A program made the position numbers and the translations under genes. From the NCBI RefSeq assembly GCF_001544535.1, contig NZ_FCON02000002.1:62001-126000 (forward strand): 64,000 nt of DNA, read 5' to 3'. Below are positions 44,308 to 54,643 of this stretch, piece after piece. The notes under the pieces are model-generated. The model saw nothing but the letters and a program-made list of their open reading frames with translations, did no database searches and was not told where the DNA came from. This stretch comes from Caballeronia choica (GTDB taxonomy: Bacteria; Pseudomonadota; Gammaproteobacteria; Burkholderiales; Burkholderiaceae). How positions within the stretch are numbered: position 1 is the first letter of the stretch; each line of letters begins with the position of its first letter.

Positions 44308-44488
44308 GTGACTGAATCAGTGCTCTGTCACGCTAGTGAAGGCGTTGCCGCCATTACACTGAACCGCACCTGAGGTGCTCAACGCCTTCAGTCGCGAAAT
44401 GCTGGAATCGCTGGGCGAAGCAATCGAACGTGCGGCACAGGACGCCACCGTGCGAGCGGTGGTGTTGACGGGGGCTGGCCGGGTTTTT
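44308..44488 (+). pseudogene. Enoyl-CoA hydratase/isomerase remnant, frameshifted and truncated
   Basis: From GTG 44308 the frame reads VTESVLCHASEGVAAITLNR, then hits TGA. Skipping one base (the A at 44368) restores PEVLNAFSREMLESLG, then EAIERAAQDATVRAVVLTGA up to GRVF. This is the N-terminal third of a PaaG/crotonase-type hydratase. The expected oxyanion-hole Cys-Ala-Gly-Gly-Asp block never appears; the sequence after 44488 is unrelated. The gene therefore carries an insertion and a 3' deletion. It probably once belonged with the DECR-like SDR just upstream. Confidence 0.8.
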
Positions 44489-44543
44489 CGTGAGGTGCCG
44501 ATTCGGGCGGCGGGATGCCTGCAGGTCCCGGCAGGGAACTGGG

Positions 44544-44569
44544 TGCTTCATGCGCGAGCGCATGAAGCA
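44544..44569. repeat. Perfect 12-bp inverted repeat at a deletion junction
   Basis: TGCTTCATGCGC (44544-44555) and GCGCATGAAGCA (44558-44569) are perfect complements with only GA between them. It sits between the hydratase remnant (ends 44488) and the LysR remnant (starts 44670). It could be an old terminator, an operator, or a structure that promoted the deletion. Confidence 0.6.
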
Positions 44570-44669
44570 TACGAGGGGTTCCCATTACGCTCGATGCTCC
44601 GATAACGACAGCTTTCGAGCGCGGAGTTGAACAGTTGAACTGCATGCAAAAGGAGCCACGCGAACCGTT

Positions 44670-45143
44670 TTGGTGAGCGCGGCGATTGCTCATCAGCATC
44701 TCGTGATGAAGGTCCTCGGTGAGCGGAACTGGTGTCTTGTGGCGAGTCCCGCGCTGCTTGAAAAGTACGGCGTCCCGCTTATGCCGGCCGATCTGACGGC
44801 GCTGCCCAGTCTCGATTTCGGGCCACCGCGTGGCGAACACGTCTGGCAACTCGAAGGGCCTCATGGCGCTGCCGCAACGGTTCGGCACACGCCGAGATTT
44901 GTCACCGACGACATGATCGCCCTTCGGCAGGCGGCGGTCGCGGGGGCGGGCGTCGTCCTGTTACCCGTCATGATGGTGTGCGATGAAACAAAGGGAGGCG
45001 CGCTGGTCGGACTGACGCCCGAGCGGGTTCCGAAGGGCGGCATCATCCATGCTGTCTTTCCTTCGAGGCGAGGGCAGCTACCGTCCGTGCGCAAGCTAAT
45101 CGATTATCTTGCAATGCGCTTTGAGCAGGTCGACGAGTCATAG
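44670..45143 (+). pseudogene. LysR-family regulator remnant (effector domain only)
   Basis: This frame of about 157 codons reads VLGERNWCLVASPALLEKYG, GEHVWQLEGPHG, FVTDDMIALRQAAVAGAGVVLLP and GIIHAVFPSRRGQLPSVRKLIDYL. This is the second half of a LysR substrate-binding domain. The N-terminal winged HTH and first effector subdomain (about 150 residues) are missing, and the start is an unsupported TTG. It is a 5'-truncated gene. Confidence 0.75.
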
Positions 45144-45424
45144 CGAATGAGCGCTGGCCGACTTCTTCTCAACGGTCTGCAGATCGCAGCGCCGCAAAGT
45201 ACGAGTAGGCGCTGCTTCCACAGGTAGGGTCATTATCGAGGCGTCCTGGTTCGAAGGGCAGGTGTTACGGGCGAGAGGGCTTCGTTTATCGTTCGCTTAT
45301 CGAGCAGTGGCCGAGTCGCCGGGCGTGACCCTTTTTGCAAATAGATCGCGACAGTCCCCCGGAATGCGCCCACACTGTGTGACGTGGCGATCGCCTTCGC
45401 GGCCGTCGATGCAGGAGCAACATG

Positions 45425-45565
45425 ATGGCCAAGAGTCAAGCACGTGGTAATCGAGAGTCAAAGAAACCGAAACAGCCGAAAAAAGTAGCCTCGCCCGCGG
45501 AAGTCCTGTCCTGGGCGACGACCCCAAAAGGCACTGCGGCCAACGCACCCATAAAGAAGAAATAG
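45425..45565 (+). CDS. Small Lys-rich protein (46 aa)
   Basis: ATG 45425 (or the adjacent ATG 45422) with SD AGGAG at 45413-45417 opens a 46-residue, strongly basic protein. It begins MAKSQARGNRESKKPKQPKK and ends PIKKK. Very short proteins of this MAKSQxRxNREAKKPKxxK form are common in beta- and gammaproteobacteria and have no known function. The charge suggests nucleic-acid or ribosome association, which is only a guess. It stands alone in an 890-bp gap between the LysR remnant and the glucan synthase. Confidence 0.7.
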   Translation: MAKSQARGNRESKKPKQPKKVASPAEVLSWATTPKGTAANAPIKKK

Positions 45566-46033
45566 CGGCACGCGCGTAAGCGGATCGATCTGTCTGCCAC
45601 GCTGTCCGGTACGACGGCATACCCATACGTCGACGCCTCCATCCCAGTCTCTCGTGCAGTTCTGGACCGGTCACGGAAGTGGTCTACGTCCGGTACGCAC
45701 CCTTGTATCTCCCGATGACCCGTCGCCAAGGGCCTCAGTCCGTCGCGCTCTGTGCACCCGGCATCGTCCTGGCGGATCTTCGATCAGCGGCGACCGCGAC
45801 TCTCGCGAGCAATGTTCGATCGCGCAGCATCACGGGCGTCCCCTCTCGTTCCCGAGCGCATCCGCCAGATGGCGCGCGTACGCGGAACGTCCTCTAGCGG
45901 ACGCACGCACCCGCACAACCCGTGTCGTCCTGAAGGAATACGTGGTCACGTCCAGTTCGACGAGCCGCACGGCGACGCACCCACTGCATCCGGCGCACGC
46001 GCCGCCAATTGACTCGGCACTGGAAACGCGCCT
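45566..46033. other. 468-bp region upstream of the glucan synthase, no gene seen
   Basis: Short frames on both strands lack family resemblance and initiation signals. The region presumably holds the ndvB promoter; I could not pick out a convincing -35/-10 or -24/-12 element. Confidence 0.35.
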
Positions 46034-49000
46034 ATGAACGCAGTCTTTCGCTATGTCGCCTCGCGTCGCCGGAGGCCGTCCCTATGGGCCGATACCGCGC
46101 CGGTTCGTGAAGAGCTGTTCGGTATCGAACGGCTGGAACAGCACGCTCAGAGCCTCGCCGCCGCGCAGCCGGTGACGAAGGCGCCGCCGGTCGTTTTGTC
46201 ACTGCACACCAGATTGAACGACAACGCGGCGGTCCTGCTGCAAGCCTATCGCGCGAGCGCCGAAGAACTGGAGCGCGGCGGAGGCGTAGTGCCCGCCGCC
46301 GAATGGCTGCTCGACAACTACCACCTCGTCGAGGAGCAGATCCGCGAAATCCGGGAGGACTTGCCACCTGGCTACTACCGTCAGTTGCCGAAGCTCGCGG
46401 AAGGCCCGTTCGCCGGCTACCCGCGGGTGTTCGGTGTCGCCTGGGCGTTCGTGGCGCACACGGACAGCCACTTCGACCCAGAGACGCTGCGGCGCTTCAT
46501 CGACGCCTATCAGCGCGTTCAGCCGCTGACCATCGGCGAGTTGTGGGCGGTCGCGATCACGCTGCGCATCGTGCTGATCGAGAACCTGAGACGTCTCACC
46601 GACCAGATCACGGCGGGTCGCGCCGCGCGCGCGGACGCCGATGCGCTGACCGAGCGCCTGCTTGTCTCGGGCAGCGCGCGCTCGGCGCTCGAAGCCGATA
46701 TCGTCACGCGTTCGTCGGACCTTTTGTCGGAGCTCTTTGCCGCGCAACTCGCGAAGCGTCTGCGCGATCAGGACCCGCGCACCACGCCGGCCCTCGGCTG
46801 GCTGGAAGAGCGGCTGAAACTGCAGGGCGTGTCGATCGACGCAGTCGTCCAGCACGCGCAGCAGCGGCAGGGCGCATCGAACGTCACCGTGCGCAACGTG
46901 ATCACCAGCATGCGGCTGATTTCCGACATCGACTGGGCGGAACTGGTCGAAAGCGTCAGTCTCGTCGACGCGCGACTGCGCGCAGAAAGCGCGTTCGCCG
47001 CGATGGATTTCGCTACGCGCAACCTGTACCGCAGCGCGGTCGAGCAGCTTGCGCGCGGCTCGGCGTTCACCGAACTCGACATCGCGGATCTGGCGCTTCG
47101 CTCGGCGCAAGCGGCGACGGCGCAAGCAGGCGATCCCGCGCACGCGGAGCGAGCCGGCGACCCGGGTTACCACCTGATCGCGGAAGGCCGCCGCGCGCTC
47201 GAACAGACCATTGGATTTCATGCGCCGCCGCGGCTGCGGTTTACGCGATTCAGTGTGCGCCTCGGTATCAACGGTTATGTCGGGGCGATCCTCGTGCTCG
47301 CCAGCGCGTTGTTGGGGCTGGCGTCGTGGGCGCTGTGGTCACTTGCCCCGCACGGTCTCGATGCGCCTCTGTTCGTGCTGTTTGCCGTATGCGCATTGCT
47401 GCCCGCCACCGAGATCGCGACCGCCCTCATCAACCGGACGATCACGTGGAGTTTCGGCGCGATCACCTTGCCGGGTCTGGAACTGACGGCGGGCGTCCCC
47501 GCGTCGTTGCGCACGCTCGTCGCGGTGCCGACGCTCCTGACCGGCGAAGCCGATCTGCGCGAGCAGATCGAACGCCTCGAGGTGCATCATCTAGCGGGCG
47601 CGGGCGGCGACCTCTCGTTCGCGCTGCTCGTGGACGGGCTCGATGCGGATCAGGAAGTCGTGGCGGGCGATGCGCATCTGCTCGCCGTCGCCGCCGACGC
47701 GATCGACGCGTTGAACCGCCGTTACGAGCCAGGCCCGGGCGGCAGCCGTTTCCTGCTGCTGCACCGTCGCCGCGTGTTCAATGCGAGCGAGAACACATGG
47801 ATGGGCTGGGAGCGCAAGCGCGGCAAGCTGCACGAACTCAACCGGCTGCTGCGCGGCGCGACCGATACGACCTTCACGTCGATCGGCGGGAGTGCCCCGC
47901 AGGTGCCATCCGATGTGCGCTACGTCATTACGCTCGATGCCGATACGCGCCTGCCACGCGATGCCGCCGTGCGACTCATTGGCAAGATGGCGCATCCGCT
48001 GAACCGGCCGAGATTCAGCGGCGTCGAACAACGCGTGGTCGACGGGTACGCGATCCTTCAACCGCGCGTCACGCCTTCGCTGCCGGTCGGGCAGGAAGGC
48101 TCGCTGCATCAACGCGTCTTCTCCGGCCCCGGCGGGATGGACCCGTATGCAGCGGCCGTGTCGGACGTCTATCAGGACCTCTTCGGCGAAGGCTCGTACA
48201 CCGGCAAGGGCATCTACGACGTCGATGCATTCGAAGCGGCCTTGCAGGGACGCGTGCCGGACAACGCGCTGCTTAGTCACGATCTGTTCGAAGGGGTGTT
48301 TGCGCGGGCGGGGCTGGCGTCGGATGTCGAAGTGGTCGAGGAGATGCCGTCACGCTACGACGTCGTGGGCAAGCGGCAGCATCGCTGGACGCGCGGCGAC
48401 TGGCAGTTGCTGCCCTGGATAGTCGGCCATCGGGGACACGACCGTCTCGCGATGCCGTCGCTCGGCCGCTTCAAGATGCTCGACAACCTTCGCCGTTCGA
48501 TGCTGGCGCCGTGCATGGTTGCGGCGCTCGCTTTGTGCTGGCTGATGCCGTTGCGCGCCGGTATCGCGGGCGCGGCGTTCGTGCTGGCTGCGCTCGCAAT
48601 ACCCGCCTTCCTGCCGACGGTGTTCGCGATCCTGCCGCGACACGCCGGCATCCAGTTGCGCAATCATCTGGGCAAGCTCGCCGCCGACCTGCGCGTTGCC
48701 GGGTTGCAAACCGTGTTGTCGGCCGCATTCCTGACCGACCAGGCGTGGCGCATGGGCGACGCGATCGTGCGGACGCTGACGCGGCTTTACGTAACCCGCC
48801 GGCGTCTGCTCGAATGGACCACCGCCGCCCAGTCGCAAGGCAGTCCACGCCTCGACTTGCGGGGCTTTTACCGCCGCATGGCGGGAGGCACGGCGCTTGG
48901 GCTTGCGCTCGCTGCTGGCGCGATCGCGTTCGCGCCGCGGCACTGGCCGCTCGTCGTGCCATTCGCGTTGTTGTGGCTCGCGGCTCCGGCGCTGGCGCTG

Positions 49001-52000
49001 TATTCGAGCCGATCGCCCGCCGTCGCACGGCGTCTCGCGATGTCGGACCCGGACGCGCGCGACCTGCGTCTGATCGCGCGGCGCACGTGGCGTTTCTTCG
49101 AGACCTTCGTCACGCCAGCGGAGAACATGCTGCCGCCCGACAACTTCCAGGAAGACCCAAAACCGGTGGTCGCGCATCGTACCTCGCCGACCAATCTCGG
49201 CCTTTATTTCCTGTCGGCGATTGCCTCGCGCGATTTCGGCTGGGCCGGCACGACGGAGACGGTCGAGCGCATCGAAGCCGCGTTCGCTTCGATGCAGAAG
49301 CTCCCGCGTTTCAATGGACATTTCTACAACTGGTATGGGACGCTGGATCTGCAGGCGCTGGCGCCGGCCTATGTGTCCTCGGTCGATAGCGGCAATCTGG
49401 CGGGTCATCTGATCGTTCTCGCCAACGCATGCGACGAGTGGCTGCACGCATCGCTCGCACCCGCTGCCCGGCTCGGGATGATGGACGACCTGCAACTCGC
49501 GCGTGAGGCCGTCGGCGCGCTGCCCGCCGCGGGCGGCGAGCGCGGCGCGCAGCTTGCCGCGATCTTCGACGAGATCGACGCGCAACTGCACGGGCCGCAG
49601 ACGCTCGAAGCGGTGTCGCCATCGTTGGCGCGCCTGACGGAAAAGGCCGCCAGGACGACGCGCGACATCGTGCCCGCAAGCGGCGACGACACGTCCACCG
49701 ACCTGATGTTCTGGATCGATGCATTGAGCAGGAGCGTGGTCGAACATGGCCGCGACCGCCAGCAACTCGCCGATGCGCCCCATCTTCTGCAGGATCGCCT
49801 GAAGTCGCTCGCGGAGCGGTCGCGCTCAATGGCGCTCGGCATGGACTTCGCGTTCCTGCTCGATCCGGAACGCAAGCTGTTGTCGATCGGCTATTCGCTG
49901 GCCGACAACACCCTCGACCCGAACTGCTACGACTTGCTGGCGTCGGAAGCACGGCTTGCGAGCCTTTTCGCGATCGCGAAAGGCGACGTGACGACGCGCC
50001 ACTGGTTCCGCCTCGGCCGTTCCGCGACACCGGCCGGCGACGGCTCGGCGCTGATTTCCTGGTCGGGATCGATGTTCGAATACCTGATGCCGTCGCTCGT
50101 CATGCGCGCGCCGGTCGGCAGCCTGCTCGAACAGACGAGCCGTCTGGTGGTGGAACGGCAGGCGGCGTATGGAAAGTCGCTTGGCATTCCGTGGGGCATT
50201 TCGGAGTCGGCGTATAACGCCCGCGATATCGAATTCACCTACCAGTACTCGAATTTCGGCGTGCCGGGACTCGGCCTCAAGCGCGGTCTATCGGAGGATC
50301 GCGTGATCGCGCCATATGCGACGGGACTGGCCGCGATGGTCGATCCGCAGGCAGCGCGAGAGAACTATGCGCAACTTGCCGCGATGGGTGCGCTTGGCCG
50401 CTATGGGTTCTACGAAGCGCTCGACTTCACCCGCTCGCGTCTGCCCGACGACGAGGACGTTGCGATCGTCCGCAATTTCATGGCGCATCACCAGGGGATG
50501 ACGATCGTCTCGATCGCGAACACGTTGCTCGACGCGCAGATGCGGGCACGTTTTCACCGCGAACCGATGATCCAGGCGAGCGAGTTGCTGTTGCAGGAAC
50601 GCATGCCGCGCGACGTCGCCGTGGCTCACCCGCGCGCCGAAGAAGTGAATACGGCCGCCGCCGTGGCCGGCGCGGTGACGCCGACAGTCCGCCGCATCGA
50701 CGCGCCCGCAACGGCGGGTGGTTCACCGGTCACGCATCTGTTGTCGAACGGGCGCTACGCGGTGATGCTGACCGCGACCGGCGCCGGCTACAGCCGCTGG
50801 CGCGACATCGCCGTGACGCGCTGGCGCGAAGACCCGACTCGCGACGACTGGGGCTCGTTCATCTACCTGCGCGACAGGCAGAGCGGCCATTTGTGGTCGG
50901 CGGGCGCTCAGCCGGCAGGCCGCGAGGCGGATCACGAAGAAGTCGTGTTCGGCGAGGACCACGCGCAATTCATCCGCCGCGACGGGTCGCTGACAACCAC
51001 GATGGATGTGCTGGTTTCCGGGGAAGCCGACGGCGAAGTGCGCCGCGTGTCGCTTGCGAACAGTGGACGCCGCACGCGCGAAATAGAACTGACGTCGTAC
51101 GCCGAAATCGTCCTTGCGACGCCCGCCGCCGACAACGCACATCCCGCGTTCTCGCGGATGTTCGTCCAGACCGAGCATCTTGCTGAATTCGGCGCGCTGG
51201 TCGCAACGCGCCGCTTGCGTTCACACGATGAGCCACAGGTGTGGGCCGCGCATTTCGCGGTGGTCGAAGGGGACATCGCCGCCGAGCCTCAGTACGAGTC
51301 GGATCGTGCCCGCTTTCTGGGCCGGGCGCGCAATGCACGCACGGCGGAAGTGATCGTCGGCGATGAACCGCTGACAAACACCGTGGGCACCGTGCTCGAC
51401 CCTGTTTTTGCGCTCCGGTATCGCGTGCTGGTGCCGCCGGGCAAAGTGGCGCGCGTAACATTCTGGACCGTGGTCGCGACCTCGCGAGCGGAGCTCATGG
51501 ATCTCATCGACAACCACCATGACCGCAACGCCTTCGATCGTGCCAAGACGCTCGCATGGACGCAGGCCCAGGTCCAGTTGCGCCATCTCGGCATCGAGGC
51601 CGAGGAGGCCGCGGACTTTCAGCGCCTCGCGGCACCCCTCATTTACTCCGATCCGCGTTTCAGGGCATCGTCGGACGCGATCGTTCGCGGGGCGGGGATG
51701 CAATCCGGCCTGTGGCAGCACGCCATTTCCGGCGACCTGCCGATCTTCCTGCTGCGCATCGATCACATCGAGGATATCGCTCAGGTCCTGCAGCTACTGA
51801 GAGCGCACGAATACTGGCGAATGAAGCGTCTTGGCGTCGATCTGGTGATCGTCAACGAGCGAACCTCGTCGTATCTACAGGAGTTGCAGGCCGCGATCGA
51901 AGCAGCCGTGCGCAGCAGTCAGTCGCGACCGCGCTTCGGCGAAGAACTCGCGCAAGGTGCCGTCTATACGCTCCGCGCGGATTTGATGAGCGTGGAGGCG

Positions 52001-54643
52001 CGGGCGCTGCTTCGATCCGTGGCTCGCGTCGAACTCGTTGCGCGCCGTGGTTCGATTGCCGAGCAGCTCGCGCGCTTGCCGCAAGCGCAGGTCAGGCGCA
52101 CAGCGTGGCTCAGGCCGAAGCCGGCGATGCTGTCGCCTCCGACCGCGCCGGCCTATGCGCCGGGTGCGCCCTCGACGGCTCCGGTCAGGCTCGAGTTCTT
52201 CAATGGCCTCGGCGGCTTCGACAAGAACGGCCGCGAATATGTCACGGTCCTTTCGCCCGGCGCGACGACGCCCGCGCCGTGGATCAACGTGATCGCCAAT
52301 CCCGGCTTCGGCTTCCAGGTCTCGGCGGAAGGCAGCGGCTACACGTGGGCTGAAAACAGTCGCGAGAACCAGATCACGCCATGGTCGAACGATCCGGTCG
52401 AAGACCCCGCCGGCGAAGCCTTCTACGTCCGCGACGAAATGAGCGGCGCGTTGTGGTGCGCCACCGCGCAGCCGATCCGCGACGACGGCACGTACATCGC
52501 GCGTCACGGCTACGGCTACAGCCGCTTCGAACACGAGGCGAACGGCATCGCGCTCGACTTGCTGCAATTCGTGCCGCTCGCCGATTCCGTGAAGATCTCC
52601 CGGCTCACGTTGCGCAACCTGTCGGGTGTGCCGCGCCGGCTGTCGGTCACGGCGTGGATGGAATGGGTGCTCGGCACCTCGCGCGGCGCGTCGGGACCGT
52701 TCATCACGACGGAGATCGACCGGGTCACGGGCGCGATGCTGGCGCGCAACCCATGGAGCGTCGCCATGGCCGGGCGCGTGACGTTCGCCGACCTCCGCGG
52801 CCAGCAGACTGCGTGGACCGCGGACCGCACCGAATTCCTTGGCCGTCACGGCGGTCCTGCGGCGCCGGCCGCACTGACCGGCAAGACGCCGTTGTCCGGC
52901 GCGACGGGCGCCGGCCTCGATCCGTGTGCGGCACTGCAGGGCGTCATCGAACTGGGCGTCGACGAGATTGCCGAAGTGGTGTGCTTCGTCGGGCAATGCG
53001 CTTCGGTGGAAGAGGCGCGGGAACTGATCGAACGCTATCGCAAGGCCGATCTCGACGCTGTTCTCGCCGAGGTGACGCGTTACTGGCAGACGGTGCTTGG
53101 CACCGTTCAGGTCAAGACACCCGACCGCGCGATGGACCTGATGTTGAACGGCTGGCTGCTGTATCAGACGCTCGCGTGCCGTATCTGGGCGCGCTCCGCG
53201 TTTTATCAGGCGAGCGGCGCGTACGGGTTTCGCGACCAGTTGCAGGACGGCATGGCGCTGACCCACGCGCAGCCCGGCGAAACGCGGCGGCATTTGCTGC
53301 GCGCCGCGTCGAGGCAGTTTGTCGAAGGAGACGTGCAGCACTGGTGGCTGCCGCATTCGGGGCAGGGCGTGCGCACCCGGATTTCCGACGACCGCGTGTG
53401 GCTCGCCTATGCGAGTGCGACCTACATCGGCTGCACGGGCGACGCCGCGATTCTCGACGAGATCGTCCCTTTCCTCGATGGACCTCCGCTGTCGCCCGGC
53501 GAGCACGACGCTTTCTTCCAGCCGATGATCGCGGACGAATCGGCGTCTCTGTTCGAGCATTGCGCTCGCGGACTCGATCAATGCATCGAACTGACCGGCG
53601 AACATGGCTTGCCGCTGATGGGCACCGGCGACTGGAACGACGGGATGAACCGCGTCGGCGCGGGCGGGCGAGGGGAGAGCGTCTGGCTAGGCTGGCTGCT
53701 CCTGCGGACGATCGACTTGTTTGCGCCGCTCGCGCAAGTGCGTGACCGTCAGCGCGCGGCCCGCTGGCGCGCTCATGCGGAGTCGGTGCGCGAGGCGCTG
53801 GAGCGCGCTGCGTGGGACGGCGAGTGGTATCGTCGCGCGACGTTTGACGACGGCAGGTGGCTCGGTTCGAAGCAAAGCGACGAGTGCTGCATCGATTCGA
53901 TCGCGCAGTCGTGGGCCGTGCTGTCAGGTGCAGCCGATCCGGCGCGTGCCGCGCTGGCGATGGCGTCGCTGGAGAAGCACCTCATCCGCCGCGACGACGG
54001 GCTTGCGTTGCTGTTCACGCCACCGTTTGACAAGACATCGCACGATCCCGGCTATATCAAGGGCTATCCGCCTGGGCTGCGCGAGAACGGCGGGCAGTAT
54101 AGCCACGCGGCGATGTGGGCGATCCTCGCGTTCGCGAAGCTCGGGTGCGGTGACAAGGCCGCCGCGCTGTTCTCGCTTCTCAATCCCGTGAACCATGCGC
54201 GCACGCCGATGGAAGTCGATCGCTACAAGGTCGAGCCTTACGTGGTTGCCGCCGATGTCTATTCCGTGGCGCCGCATGTCGGGCGCGGCGGCTGGACCTG
54301 GTACACGGGATCGGCGGGGTGGATGTACCGTGCCGGTGTCGAAGGCATTCTGGGGATTCGTCGCGAGGGAGACTTTCTGGTGATCGACCCGTGTATTCCG
54401 GATGCATGGCCGGGGTTTCGAGCGACGGTCAATATGCAATCGACGTGCTATGAAATCCACGTGGAAGTCGAGGCCGGGCGCCGGATGACCCATGCGCTGC
54501 TCGATGGCGTCAGCGTCGATTGCGGCGATGGTCCCGTGCGCGTGCCACTCGACGCGGGGTCGCACCGTCTCCTGATTTCGCTTCGCGTCGCAGTGCACGA
54601 GCCCGTCGACTCCGGTGAAGAGGGATGCGCATATGCCCGGTGA
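46034..54643 (+). CDS. ndvB: Cyclic beta-1,2-glucan synthase (NdvB/ChvB type)
   Basis: This 2869-residue protein, the normal length for ChvB/NdvB, is an inner-membrane enzyme making periplasmic cyclic beta-1,2-glucan from UDP-glucose. An N-terminal helical region is followed by hydrophobic segments near residues 412-470. The GT84 glycosyltransferase domain has YVITLDADTRLP near residue 634 and QHRWTRGDW near 780. More membrane segments lie around 820-980. A glucoamylase-like part follows (PTNLGLYFLSAIASRDFGW), then carbohydrate-binding and GH94 phosphorylase-like repeats that control ring size. The catalytic GTGDWNDGMN is at about residues 2530-2539. The glucans serve osmoadaptation, motility and host interaction. 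The 3' end overlaps the sigma-54 activator gene by 11 bp. Confidence 0.96.
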   Translation: MNAVFRYVASRRRRPSLWADTAPVREELFGIERLEQHAQSLAAAQPVTKAPPVVLSLHTRLNDNAAVLLQAYRASAEELERGGGVVPAAEWLLDNYHLVEEQIREIREDLPPGYYRQLPKLAEGPFAGYPRVFGVAWAFVAHTDSHFDPETLRRFIDAYQRVQPLTIGELWAVAITLRIVLIENLRRLTDQITAGRAARADADALTERLLVSGSARSALEADIVTRSSDLLSELFAAQLAKRLRDQDPRTTPALGWLEERLKLQGVSIDAVVQHAQQRQGASNVTVRNVITSMRLISDIDWAELVESVSLVDARLRAESAFAAMDFATRNLYRSAVEQLARGSAFTELDIADLALRSAQAATAQAGDPAHAERAGDPGYHLIAEGRRALEQTIGFHAPPRLRFTRFSVRLGINGYVGAILVLASALLGLASWALWSLAPHGLDAPLFVLFAVCALLPATEIATALINRTITWSFGAITLPGLELTAGVPASLRTLVAVPTLLTGEADLREQIERLEVHHLAGAGGDLSFALLVDGLDADQEVVAGDAHLLAVAADAIDALNRRYEPGPGGSRFLLLHRRRVFNASENTWMGWERKRGKLHELNRLLRGATDTTFTSIGGSAPQVPSDVRYVITLDADTRLPRDAAVRLIGKMAHPLNRPRFSGVEQRVVDGYAILQPRVTPSLPVGQEGSLHQRVFSGPGGMDPYAAAVSDVYQDLFGEGSYTGKGIYDVDAFEAALQGRVPDNALLSHDLFEGVFARAGLASDVEVVEEMPSRYDVVGKRQHRWTRGDWQLLPWIVGHRGHDRLAMPSLGRFKMLDNLRRSMLAPCMVAALALCWLMPLRAGIAGAAFVLAALAIPAFLPTVFAILPRHAGIQLRNHLGKLAADLRVAGLQTVLSAAFLTDQAWRMGDAIVRTLTRLYVTRRRLLEWTTAAQSQGSPRLDLRGFYRRMAGGTALGLALAAGAIAFAPRHWPLVVPFALLWLAAPALALYSSRSPAVARRLAMSDPDARDLRLIARRTWRFFETFVTPAENMLPPDNFQEDPKPVVAHRTSPTNLGLYFLSAIASRDFGWAGTTETVERIEAAFASMQKLPRFNGHFYNWYGTLDLQALAPAYVSSVDSGNLAGHLIVLANACDEWLHASLAPAARLGMMDDLQLAREAVGALPAAGGERGAQLAAIFDEIDAQLHGPQTLEAVSPSLARLTEKAARTTRDIVPASGDDTSTDLMFWIDALSRSVVEHGRDRQQLADAPHLLQDRLKSLAERSRSMALGMDFAFLLDPERKLLSIGYSLADNTLDPNCYDLLASEARLASLFAIAKGDVTTRHWFRLGRSATPAGDGSALISWSGSMFEYLMPSLVMRAPVGSLLEQTSRLVVERQAAYGKSLGIPWGISESAYNARDIEFTYQYSNFGVPGLGLKRGLSEDRVIAPYATGLAAMVDPQAARENYAQLAAMGALGRYGFYEALDFTRSRLPDDEDVAIVRNFMAHHQGMTIVSIANTLLDAQMRARFHREPMIQASELLLQERMPRDVAVAHPRAEEVNTAAAVAGAVTPTVRRIDAPATAGGSPVTHLLSNGRYAVMLTATGAGYSRWRDIAVTRWREDPTRDDWGSFIYLRDRQSGHLWSAGAQPAGREADHEEVVFGEDHAQFIRRDGSLTTTMDVLVSGEADGEVRRVSLANSGRRTREIELTSYAEIVLATPAADNAHPAFSRMFVQTEHLAEFGALVATRRLRSHDEPQVWAAHFAVVEGDIAAEPQYESDRARFLGRARNARTAEVIVGDEPLTNTVGTVLDPVFALRYRVLVPPGKVARVTFWTVVATSRAELMDLIDNHHDRNAFDRAKTLAWTQAQVQLRHLGIEAEEAADFQRLAAPLIYSDPRFRASSDAIVRGAGMQSGLWQHAISGDLPIFLLRIDHIEDIAQVLQLLRAHEYWRMKRLGVDLVIVNERTSSYLQELQAAIEAAVRSSQSRPRFGEELAQGAVYTLRADLMSVEARALLRSVARVELVARRGSIAEQLARLPQAQVRRTAWLRPKPAMLSPPTAPAYAPGAPSTAPVRLEFFNGLGGFDKNGREYVTVLSPGATTPAPWINVIANPGFGFQVSAEGSGYTWAENSRENQITPWSNDPVEDPAGEAFYVRDEMSGALWCATAQPIRDDGTYIARHGYGYSRFEHEANGIALDLLQFVPLADSVKISRLTLRNLSGVPRRLSVTAWMEWVLGTSRGASGPFITTEIDRVTGAMLARNPWSVAMAGRVTFADLRGQQTAWTADRTEFLGRHGGPAAPAALTGKTPLSGATGAGLDPCAALQGVIELGVDEIAEVVCFVGQCASVEEARELIERYRKADLDAVLAEVTRYWQTVLGTVQVKTPDRAMDLMLNGWLLYQTLACRIWARSAFYQASGAYGFRDQLQDGMALTHAQPGETRRHLLRAASRQFVEGDVQHWWLPHSGQGVRTRISDDRVWLAYASATYIGCTGDAAILDEIVPFLDGPPLSPGEHDAFFQPMIADESASLFEHCARGLDQCIELTGEHGLPLMGTGDWNDGMNRVGAGGRGESVWLGWLLLRTIDLFAPLAQVRDRQRAARWRAHAESVREALERAAWDGEWYRRATFDDGRWLGSKQSDECCIDSIAQSWAVLSGAADPARAALAMASLEKHLIRRDDGLALLFTPPFDKTSHDPGYIKGYPPGLRENGGQYSHAAMWAILAFAKLGCGDKAAALFSLLNPVNHARTPMEVDRYKVEPYVVAADVYSVAPHVGRGGWTWYTGSAGWMYRAGVEGILGIRREGDFLVIDPCIPDAWPGFRATVNMQSTCYEIHVEVEAGRRMTHALLDGVSVDCGDGPVRVPLDAGSHRLLISLRVAVHEPVDSGEEGCAYAR

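Noticed and set aside
51875-53605. 576-codon minus frame and a 454-codon plus frame (52381-53745) inside ndvB
   Set aside because: Both are out of frame with the glucan synthase, whose GH94 motifs run through the same stretch. They are composition artefacts.
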